Part shown: in pieces, positions 28,387 through 38,700 of the stretch
Numbering within the stretch: position 1 is the first letter of the stretch
Layout of the letters: each line of letters opens with the position of its first letter
From: [Flexibacter] sp. ATCC 35208
GTDB lineage: Bacteria > Bacteroidota > Bacteroidia > Chitinophagales > Chitinophagaceae
Direction of reading: 5' to 3'
Assembly: GCF_001975825.1 (NCBI RefSeq)
Contig: NZ_MTKN01000013.1
Span: 1-64,000 of the forward strand
DNA length: 64,000 bases
The notes under the pieces: generated by a model
Database searches by the model: none
What the model was told of the DNA's origin: nothing
What the model saw: the letters and a program-made list of their open reading frames with translations, nothing else
Translations under genes and position numbers: made by a program

Positions 28387-31300
28387 TTAAATTGAATTAA
28401 GTATCTCATCCAGCTCCCTTGCATTAAGCCCCTGGGTATCTATTCCGGATAATGTTCTTTTAAATGAATAGGTATCACTCCGCAATTCGGTAATATATCT
28501 TTCAAGGGTAAGTATGTATAGCTGCAACAGCTCTTCAATGGCAGACCTTGTATAAACTCCCTGGTGATAAGAAATATCAATGCATAAAACACCATCTGTA
28601 ATAATCAGTGTAAAGAAAACCGCAGAAGGCATATAAATTTCTCCCCCGATATCCTGTTGAAAAGAGGATATCTGATGAATGGAAAACGGAGTATTGTCCA
28701 GCGTATCTCCTTGTCCCAGGTAATTGAAAGTAAAAAACGGCTCATTACCATTTTTAAGCACATTTTCTTCCTTCAGGTATTTAAGACAAAGATACCCTTC
28801 TCCATTACCGGGTATTTGTTCCATCGCATGAATGGTTTGCTGAATGTTGCCCGCTACATCAGCATCCGGCATGCCGGAAAGCCTGATTGGGTATTTCATG
28901 GTAAACCAGCCAATCGTTTCTGCAAAAACAGCAGCATCACCGGTACTACTTCTGCCATGAGATTCCAGGTAACAGGTTATTTCGTCCATCCCATTCCACC
29001 TGCAGATCGTTTCAGACAGGCAGGATAGCAAGATCTCTTCGATCGATATTCCCATGCCATGGAGATTCATGTGCAGCAACTGACCTGTTTTCTCTGCGGA
29101 CAAAACACCACTTCGCAATTCATAGTGACGGAATGTTTTTTCTATATGTCTTTCTGCCGGCCATTCATCTTTTATGCTTTCACTCATCTTTTCCCAGTAA
29201 TCCTGTTCAGCGACAGAGATCTGCTGCACCCGCTGCTTCAAAGCAACTGACCACTGGTAATAAGACCCTGTAGCTGAAAGCTGAAGGTCTTCCGGGTTGG
29301 TCATCAGGTATAGCCGGGATAACTGTTCCAGTAAGATTCTCCAGGATACACCATCTATGATAAGATGATGTGCCAAAAGGAAGATCATGTCTTTTTCGCC
29401 ATCGCGGAACAATAAACAGCGAAACAAGGGCCCGCTTTCCAGGTCAAACCGTGCCTGCCAGTATCTCATCTTTTCTTCTACCTGCTCATCAACGCTTGAA
29501 AGCACCAGGAAACAATCATTTCCAGGCATGTCCGCAGGTAATATTTTCAGGGTGCGTACATTGTCTGTTATTGGAAAAGTAGCGCGTAACATGGCATGTG
29601 AATGCCACAATTTAAGAATGGCTCTTTTTAGCCGGTCTTCATTCACCCGCTCTCCCGCATCCAACAGGATAGACTGATTATAATAATGAGGTTGTGTAAT
29701 GTTATCGTTGAAAAATTTAATCTGCAAGGGTGTAAGTGGTACTTCCCCTGTGATGGCGGCATCTGCTTCAGGATGCGGATCATTTTCCTGCAGGTAGTTC
29801 ACCAGCGATGCGATCGTTGAACACCTGAGGATATCTCCCACCTGCAATTTCCATCCTATATCGCGCATCCGTGCTACAACCTGGATAGCTTTAATGGAAT
29901 CTCCACCTATACTCAGGAAATGATCATGTATACCTATCTGTGTTCTTTTCATTACAGTCTCCCAAACACCTGCCAGCAGTTTTTCCAGCTTTTTTTGTGG
30001 TGCTACATAATGATGCATACGCCCGCGTACTTCTTCGGGAGAAGGTAGTGCAGCCATATCCAGTTTACCATTTACATTCAGTGGAAATTTCTCCAGCGCT
30101 ATCAGGTGAGGAGGATGCATGTATACAGGGAGATGGATGTTAAGCTGTGCCTGTATTTTATCTGTCAATAATTGTGTTCCTTCATAATAGCCTACCAGTT
30201 CCAATTCATTATCTGCATTCATACATGCCATTACAAAAGCATCATTCACACCGGCCACCTGTCTTATTACAGCCGCTATTTCACCCGGTTCTATCCGGTA
30301 ACCCCGGATTTTGATCATCTGATCATTCCTGCCTGTATAACGGATGTTACCATCCGGCATCCAATAGCCTTTGTCGCCGGTACGATACAATTTGCTGGAA
30401 GTACCGGCAACAGGAATAAACCTGGCTGCTGTTTTTTCGTCATCCCTGAAATACCCGGCACCAACTGTTTTTCCACTGATATAAATTTCTCCCTCAATAC
30501 CGGGTGAACACAACTCCATATCCGTGTTAAAGATGAATGCACTGGTATTACTGATAGGTTTCCCTACCAGGATTGTATGGAATGTTTCAGGCACTTTCCA
30601 TACAATACAGCCTACCGTACATTCCGTTGGACCGTATTCATTATAGATATTCATCCCTGGATTTAGGGCCCTCAATATTTTAACATCACTTTCAAGTAAT
30701 GCCTCACCTCCTACAATACAGGTGTTTATGTGAGTGGTATGCACATCCAGATATGGCAAAATCCGTATGTGTGATGGTGTCAATTTAATCGTATCTATTC
30801 CGGATAACCCTTTAAAGGAATCACTGATAAGTTGATTTATGTAATCCTGTTCTCCAAACACATATAAGGCAGCTCCTCTCATCAGCGTGCAGAAAAAAGA
30901 AGTAACGGTAAGATCAAATGCCAGCGTTGTAAATAATGGCATTACTCCCTCTGCAGCATCATTGAAATAATAACTGTTTGCCCAACGGGTATAATGCAAC
31001 AGGTTATCCATCGTAATCACACAACCTTTCGGCAAACCGGTGGTACCCGATGTATATAATATGTAAACAGGATGATCAGCCCCGCATACCGGTAGTGAAC
31101 GCGACAAACTGATTACAGCGGATTCTGCCAACAGCTGATCCATGGATACCTTTTTTAGCATCGTATCCATTGTACTGTCTGTGATGAGGAGTTTTGCATC
31201 AGACTGTTCCAGGATATACCGGATCCTTTCCTCCGGGTATTGCTTATCTGCCGGGATATAAGTAGCACCACTGAAAATAATTCCCCAGATAAGCGGCACC

Positions 31301-32748
31301 ACTTTTTCTGTGCGGGAAACATGTACGACTACCCTATCGCCCGGAGAGATATCAAATTGTTCCATTAACGTTTCTGATAATTGCCTGGCGCGAAAGAACA
31401 GTTCCCTGTATGTCATACTTCCCTGCCCCCAGATCACGGCGTTACTTTCCGGGAAACGGGTAACCGTATCTATAAAAATATCTGTCAATGTTTCCTTATC
31501 ATATAATATGTCAGTTCCAAATACCAGCTCATCCAGTATTTTCTTTTCTGCATCCGGGGTTAACAATACAGGAATATTTATTGCATCTCCTTCCTGTTCT
31601 GCAAAGGCCTTGATATATTGCAGCAGGGTATGGCTGATCCAGGCAAGTGATACTGCAGATATAGCCTGTTCATTCGCCTGCAATATGACTCTTGTTGTAT
31701 CAACCCTTTCTTCCGCAAAAAACGAAAGCACAAATGGTTCATTAACAGATAAACTATCTATGCAGGCCGGCATTTCTTTCATCACCGTTTCAGGAAAATG
31801 TATACGCTCCAGGTATTCAAAAGAACAGGAATGTGCAGGCATCCCTTCCGGATTAAAATATTCACGGTATACCTCCAGACTCTCTCTTTGTTCTTTCAGG
31901 CTTAATATATCCTGCTGCTGTTCTTTTCGTATATGATAAGTGATTGCTTTGGCAAACGGACCAGGAATTTCTCTGAACTCTTCAAAGCTACGCCCGGAAG
32001 AAACCAGGAGATGTGATCCCTGTTCCTGCTCCTGGTATAAAGCGAGCAGGTTTGTCCATGCCCAGTACCAGATATCACATGGCCGGAGGTCCATTTTGAG
32101 CGCGATAGCGTTCAGCTCAGTTAACAGATCATCCGGGAGGATCACTTCCTGTGTAATATAGGTTTGTCCACCAGCATGCCCTTCTTCCAGCGTAAGGGTA
32201 CATGCTCCTGTACCCGTTGTCCATGCAGCTTCCAATCCGGCGGGAAGCCCTTCATCCGGAGGGGAAAGTTGCTCCAGCCATTCCACATATTGCACAAACT
32301 CCGGAGATTCCGCGTTTATACCGGCAGTGGTGATCAGTTGTTGTGCCAGGTAACGTAAAGACCAGCTATCCAAATATACAGCCGGCGAGACGATGCCGAA
32401 ATAAACCGGTTGTTCCTCAGTTGTCTGAAAGATGATCAGCCTGATGGCATCACTTTCTTCTTTTGTGAACATATTCCAGTTATCCGCGATGTCCTTTTCA
32501 TCCGCTGTAATTACCTTTACTGTTGTGTGGTCTGCAGTTGTTATTTCCTGGAACGGGAGTAATACATTGTTGTTATAGGTAAATGTAGTCCGCAGAATGC
32601 TATGCTTATTTACCAGCTGGCGCCAGCGTTGTACCAGATCATGGGCAACAGGAACATTTATACGGAACAATGCATGATGAAATAGTTGCTTTTCCCTTGA
32701 ATGTCTGAATATTCTTTTCTGTACGGGAGATATATGAAAGGTGCTCAT
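28387..32748 (-). CDS. NRPS, C*-A(Asn)-T-E
   Basis: 1453 residues. Domains: condensation-like C* 1-400, with SPAVYLDS in place of HHxxxDG near 121 and a retained GRSFEEF segment; A 410-900 (SGTTGLPKG near 566); T near 946 (GGDSI); epimerase 990-1440 with HHLIIDG near 1126, the SHGR and GWFT blocks and FNYLGQ near the end, all epimerase hallmarks. The A code reads D-L-T-K-I-G-E-V-G-K, an asparagine code, so the module should supply D-Asn. The next synthetase starts with a DCL-like C domain, which agrees with a D residue here. It follows the C*-A-T-C-A-T-C gene by 12 bases and shares its transcript. Confidence 0.95.
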   Translation of the reverse strand: MSTFHISPVQKRIFRHSREKQLFHHALFRINVPVAHDLVQRWRQLVNKHSILRTTFTYNNNVLLPFQEITTADHTTVKVITADEKDIADNWNMFTKEESDAIRLIIFQTTEEQPVYFGIVSPAVYLDSWSLRYLAQQLITTAGINAESPEFVQYVEWLEQLSPPDEGLPAGLEAAWTTGTGACTLTLEEGHAGGQTYITQEVILPDDLLTELNAIALKMDLRPCDIWYWAWTNLLALYQEQEQGSHLLVSSGRSFEEFREIPGPFAKAITYHIRKEQQQDILSLKEQRESLEVYREYFNPEGMPAHSCSFEYLERIHFPETVMKEMPACIDSLSVNEPFVLSFFAEERVDTTRVILQANEQAISAVSLAWISHTLLQYIKAFAEQEGDAINIPVLLTPDAEKKILDELVFGTDILYDKETLTDIFIDTVTRFPESNAVIWGQGSMTYRELFFRARQLSETLMEQFDISPGDRVVVHVSRTEKVVPLIWGIIFSGATYIPADKQYPEERIRYILEQSDAKLLITDSTMDTMLKKVSMDQLLAESAVISLSRSLPVCGADHPVYILYTSGTTGLPKGCVITMDNLLHYTRWANSYYFNDAAEGVMPLFTTLAFDLTVTSFFCTLMRGAALYVFGEQDYINQLISDSFKGLSGIDTIKLTPSHIRILPYLDVHTTHINTCIVGGEALLESDVKILRALNPGMNIYNEYGPTECTVGCIVWKVPETFHTILVGKPISNTSAFIFNTDMELCSPGIEGEIYISGKTVGAGYFRDDEKTAARFIPVAGTSSKLYRTGDKGYWMPDGNIRYTGRNDQMIKIRGYRIEPGEIAAVIRQVAGVNDAFVMACMNADNELELVGYYEGTQLLTDKIQAQLNIHLPVYMHPPHLIALEKFPLNVNGKLDMAALPSPEEVRGRMHHYVAPQKKLEKLLAGVWETVMKRTQIGIHDHFLSIGGDSIKAIQVVARMRDIGWKLQVGDILRCSTIASLVNYLQENDPHPEADAAITGEVPLTPLQIKFFNDNITQPHYYNQSILLDAGERVNEDRLKRAILKLWHSHAMLRATFPITDNVRTLKILPADMPGNDCFLVLSSVDEQVEEKMRYWQARFDLESGPLFRCLLFRDGEKDMIFLLAHHLIIDGVSWRILLEQLSRLYLMTNPEDLQLSATGSYYQWSVALKQRVQQISVAEQDYWEKMSESIKDEWPAERHIEKTFRHYELRSGVLSAEKTGQLLHMNLHGMGISIEEILLSCLSETICRWNGMDEITCYLESHGRSSTGDAAVFAETIGWFTMKYPIRLSGMPDADVAGNIQQTIHAMEQIPGNGEGYLCLKYLKEENVLKNGNEPFFTFNYLGQGDTLDNTPFSIHQISSFQQDIGGEIYMPSAVFFTLIITDGVLCIDISYHQGVYTRSAIEELLQLYILTLERYITELRSDTYSFKRTLSGIDTQGLNARELDEILNSI

Positions 32749-32760
32749 AAATGACGATAC

Positions 32761-35700
32761 TTATCTCTTAGTTAAAAATGCTTTTATACTTGATGACTGT
32801 GACGCCTGCACAGTTGCATTCTCCCTGGAGCTGATGTCCTTCATCAGCTCAGCAACTGTTAGTGAGTGATCGTGTACAGGTGCAAGCAGCAGCTGCTCCA
32901 ACCTGTTGATACCACGCCTTATGCTTGATTCACTAAAAAACTGGCGATCAAACAGGCATTCTGCCATCAGTGCAGCGTAATCTGTTTTAAAATGCAATTC
33001 CACACTGAATTTCCTTACCATGTTCACAGACGATTCAAAAGGCAATACAGCAATATCTGGCAGGGATTTTATCTGTTCATCATACTGTTCCGAAAAATCA
33101 TCTATATGAATTTCCATGGTACCGCGCGCTATATCCTCTTCCGCGGCTGAAGGAATCCATTGTGCAGTAAATGCGACGGTGTCATTCGTAAAACGGGTAT
33201 ACTGACGCTGTACTTCCTGTAGTAATGCACCCATACGCATACCAGGTTGCCTGGCAATAGTGATAGCCACTACATTCATAAACACGCCTGCAGTGTGATG
33301 CCAGCGCGGATCAAATCTTCCGTGTAAAGGTGTATAAACCGTGAGTGCAGCGGATTCTCCTGCTTCCATGAAAGACAATGCCTGCAGGCCTGTGATTACA
33401 GCAAATGAAGACACTTCATATAATTGTGCCAGGGCACGGATACTTTCCGGTACGCCTTCTGAAAACAGATGTTTAAAATAACCCTCTCCGCTTTTACCGG
33501 TTATTTCCTTTAATATTCCCGTACCCGCCAGCCTTTTACGATCAGGAACGAAAGGTGATACCTTGCTTATTTCATCTGCGTAATTACTATAGGATATGAT
33601 ATTTCCATTTTCAGTGGATGCATGATAATATGCAAGAATTGAAGTGAAGAGGATTTTAATGGTCCATGCATCTCCTATAAGGTGATGTAATTTAAAAGCA
33701 AAGAGATAATCGCCGGTACCATATTTCCGGAGATAACAATAACATAAGGGCTCCAGTGTAGGATCTATAACAATGGCAGACAATTCCTTTACGAAAGTCT
33801 CCTTGTCCTGCCCATCCATATGATCCTGAAACTGCACCTGTGTCACTTCAATTGCAAATGGTTTGCATAAAAGCCCATCGCCTGATAACCGGAAACGGTA
33901 ACGGAGTGCGTCCTGTTCTTCCAGGACTTTTGTAGTTGCTTTTAACCAAAGGGATACATCCAGCGGACCTTTCAGTTCGAAAGCACCTGTCATCAGGTAT
34001 TTTAGTCCACCCTGTAATTCCATATCAGCCCATATATGCTGCTGAATGGGAGTAGCACTGACCCATCGGTCCCGTCTCTCTTCCTGAAGGTCGATGTCCT
34101 TTTCTTTCGTATCCAGTAACGATGCCAGTTCATGAACCACCGGATAGCGGTACAAATCACCTAATGTAATGCGCTTCTTTTCCTGCCGGTAAATCGCTGA
34201 AATCAATTTTATCGCCATCAGGCTCTGCCCGCCGGCTGCAAAGAAATTTGTTAAACGGTCTGCAACGGTAATCCCCAGCAACTCCCTGTACAGCTCACAT
34301 AGCAGTATTTCCGCCCCGGTTACTGCCACCGTTTCATGATCAGGAATATGCAGGAAGGGAGAAGGTAAACCTGTAATATCTTTCTTACCGTTGATGTTAA
34401 GTGGTATATGTTCAACCGGCACAAAAAATGCAGGTACCATATAAGATGGTAAAACAGTCCTGCATGCAAACATCAGGGCATCCGTTGTATAGTCAGCATA
34501 CTCTTCTTGCAGCACAACATATGCCAGCAGGACCGGATGTTGTGCTGTTTCAAATGTATGATATACAACTACCGCATCTTTCACAGCAGGAAGTTCCAGC
34601 AGGCAACGGGTCACTTCTTCCGTCTCCATCCTGTTACCATTGATTTTTATCTGCTGATCCCTTCTGCCTATAAATTCAAGCAGTCCTCCGGGTAACCATT
34701 GTACCCAGTCGCCCGTGCGGTACCAATGCTGATGGTCTTCTTCATAAAAATGTTTCCCGGTTTCCCTGTCATTGTTGTAATAACCTTTTGCAAGTCCGGG
34801 CCCTGAAATATGTAGTTCACCGGGTACACCCACCGGCACCATCATGCCGTCGGTATCTACTACACGCACTTTTACATTTACAATAGGCGTACCTATTGAC
34901 ATGACAGTATCTGAAGGATTAATTTTTGTAAAGGTGGTACATACCGCATTTTCAGAAGGACCATAGGCATTAAATAAGGTATGCCTGTCTGCCAGCGCCT
35001 GCCCGGTTTTTACAGGCAAGGTTTCACCTGCCGAAATCAACACCCGCAAAGCGGATGGCAATGCGGATGGCAGTGCCTGCAGGTAAGCGGGGGTGATGGT
35101 TGCTACTGTAACAGCGTGTTCCGTCAGCCAGTCAATAAATAAATGCTGGTTGTGCATCAGACCAGGCTCCGGAATGTGTAGTGCCGCTCCTGAGAGAAGT
35201 GCCATGAATATTTCAGACAGGGAGGCATCAAATCCCGGAGACGACAACCATCCGCAACGGTCCGTTTCCCGGATACCAAAACCTTCGGTTTGTGCTGCAA
35301 TCATGTTCATGAATCCACCATGCGTAATAGTGAGACCTTTGGGCACACCGGTGGTACCGGAAGTAAAAATCATGTATGCCGGAGATTCCTGATTAATGAC
35401 TACAGGTGCATCATAATTATACAGAGGACGGTTGGTCCCGGGCACCCTGATATCTATTCCTGCCAGCAGGAAAGGCATACCGGATGTATTAAGTACCAGG
35501 TTACCTCCTGCCTGTTTGAGTATGGAATTAATCCGGGGTTCCGGATGTTTTGCATCTATGGGCAGGTAAACCGCGCCGCACTGCATAATAGCCAGCATGG
35601 TTACAATCGTTAATTCATTACCGGCTGCCAGTACCGGCACAACCTGTTCCGGTTCAACGCCCCATTCAGTCAGCAGTTCACTTATGATACCCACTTTCTT

Positions 35701-38700
35701 TCCCAGCATTTCATAGGTGGTACTTCCTGATGGCGAAACAACAGCTATACGTCCCGCATGTGTCAAAGATTGTTCCCGGAAGGCAGAAATGATTGTCATT
35801 TCAGGTAATAGTGCTTTACAAGGACCTGAAGCATACGCAAATAATTGTTGTTGTTCTGCATCGTCCAGCATCGGTATTTTACCTGCGGGAAGTTGCGCAT
35901 CAAGTATCAGTTGCCTGGTAAGCTCCATGCAATGACGGGTCATGCGGTGTATAAATTCTCCTGAATAAAGAGAACTGTTATAGTCTACTGCCAGGTACAG
36001 GTTATTGTTATGCAGCGAAAAATTGAATGCCAGATCCACCTTGGCATTTGTACGGTAATTGTAGTCCATCTTTTCAAGCCGCAGACCTCCTTTCTCTATC
36101 ACATTTCCATGTTCCCTTTCCTGGAAATTGACCAGTGCATGAAAAAGAGATTGCCCCTGCATCTGGTCACGGCTAACCAGCTCCCTGGCCAGCCATTCAT
36201 AAGGATATTGTTTATGTTGTAACGCTTCAGCCAGTTCTGTGGCCCAATTATCAATTAATTGCAACGCATCCGCTGCAGGATCCAATGTATTCTTAAGCAG
36301 TATGGTATTCAGGAAAAAGCCTACCTGTTGTTCAAAAATCACATCCAGGCGATTATCTACCGGTACAGCTATTACCCGTTCTTTCACTCCGCTGTAACGA
36401 TATAATAACAGATCTACGATACTCAATAACGCAGTGAAAAGTGTATGTTGATGTGTATTGGAAAATGCCAGCAACCCTGCTGTCAGTTCCTTTCCAAAGT
36501 CAACGGTATAAGTGTCTGCCATGTCTTCCTGTAACCGTGTTGTTTTACCCTGAGCAGGAATACCGGATGCAGGAACCGGGGTATTGAACTTACGAAGCCA
36601 GTATGCTGCACTATGCCGGTGCTCAGCGTTCAGCTTATTCTGCCATGCAGCATACTCCTTGTATTGCAATGGAGCTTTCAACACATTGACGGCATGTTCA
36701 GCTTCATAATAAGCAAACAGCTGATTCAGCAGGATATCTTCCGATAATCCGTCTGCAATGATATGATGCAGGTTAATCAGCAATAACCAATCTTCTGCAG
36801 CCACTTTGTAAACAGCTACCCTGTACAGAGGCAATACATCCAGCGCAATATACTGCTGACCATGATCCTCCAAAATTTTCCCTATATCAGCATCCCTGGC
36901 CAGTTCTTCATAATGATACTGCAGTGTACTACCTGGATGAATCTGCTGTTTTATTCCGCCTGCGCCGGTATCAACAAAGGTGGTACGCAGGGATTCAAAC
37001 TGCGTAATCACTTTTTCAAATGCAGCAACCAGTCGTGTTAGCTCAAAAGGCCCACTGATGCGGTAAGCTACCGGCATATTATATGCAGTAGATAAAGGTG
37101 TGGCATGATGTTCCGTCCAGATACGCAATTGCTGTCCGGAGAGCTCATACATTTCCTGGGCAGGAAGTACTACGGGGCCTTCGGCAGGAGATGATTTTAT
37201 ATGATTTGTTATCTGGATGGCCTGCTGTGAAATAACAGGATACTCAAAGATATCCTTCAGGGTAAACGTAGTGTGAAACTGTTTATTTAATCTTGCCACC
37301 AGTGCAGAAGCTTTTATACTCTGCCCGCCGGATGTAAAGAAATGATCATTCCTGCCAATACGGTTTACCTGCAAAATTTCCATCCAGATAGCAGCTATCT
37401 TTTCTTCTGTTTCATTGATGGGAGGTTCAAAAGTTACAGTGTCTTCTTTTATTGTGAGGGTGTGCAACCGCAACTGTTTTTCATCTGTTTTCCCATTAAC
37501 GGAGAGTGGCATATTTTTCACCTGGTAGAACTGTTGCGGTATCATGTAAGCCGGTAGCTTTTCACTGAGGGCTTTCAGCAACTGCTGTTTATCCATAACG
37601 GATGTGGCTTCATAGAAGGCAGCCAGTACAGGTTCATTCAACTGTTGCTCTACCAGTATATGCGCTTTTACAATTCCTTTTATACGGGTGAGATGGTATA
37701 AAATTTCTTCTGTTTCGATCCGGTATCCCCTGATCTTTACCTGGCTGTCTATTCTGCCAAGGAAAATGAGTTCTCCGTTTGGTAATCTTCTCACCAGATC
37801 CCCGGTACGATAAAACAGCGTATTCCCCAGCGTAATAAATTTTTCACCTGTGAGTGTGGTATTATTCAGGTAACCTTTGGCAATGCCGTTACCATAGAGA
37901 TAAAGTTCTCCCATCAGCCCACGCATCAAAGGTTCCTGCCGGTTGTTAAGAATCATTGCCCGCATACCGGCAATAGGATTACCAATGGTGATCAACTCAT
38001 CATCCGGCTGTATTTTCTTTACAATGCATCCCACAGTAGCTTCCGTAGGGCCATATTCATTATACAGATTTATTTTTTCATTCAGCCCGAACAGTAAATC
38101 CACCTGTGAGTGAAGCAATTGTTCTCCACCTGTGATCACAAGTTGTATGGAGGTGCTTTTAATATCCGTATTTTTCAGCAGGCTGATATGTGAAGGAGTC
38201 AGTTTTATGCTATCCACTCCATTCACTCCGGAAAAACATTCCTGTAATATTACATCTGCCTGTTTGGTTTCAGGGAATACCACGATACGTTTCCCTTTTA
38301 CCAATGGTAAAAAGATAGTGGTAATGGTAAGGTCAAAAGACAATGGTGTGAACCAGGGAAAATTACCGTAATCATTATTTTTCAGATAATTATTATTACA
38401 CCAGTGTATATAATGCGACAAGTTTTCCCTGCTGATCATACATCCCTTCGGCTTACCGGTTGTACCGGATGTATAAATGATATAGGCCAGATCTGTTCCC
38501 TGCGTTTGCGGCAGTGTGATGGTGGTGTTAATTTCCGTAGTATTGAATAAGCTGTTTACCGTACAGGTATTACCTGGGATATGCCGGTCACCCGGCAGTG
38601 CGGTCAGGATAAGTGCGGGTGATGCATCATTCAACACAGCATGAATACGTTCGTCCGGCTGGGACATATCAACAGGCAGAAAAGCAGCGCCCGTTTTCAG

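Noticed and set aside
31310..31936. Plus-strand frame of 208 codons inside an NRPS gene
   Set aside because: Antisense to conserved A-domain sequence; Ser/Cys/Ile-rich shadow composition.
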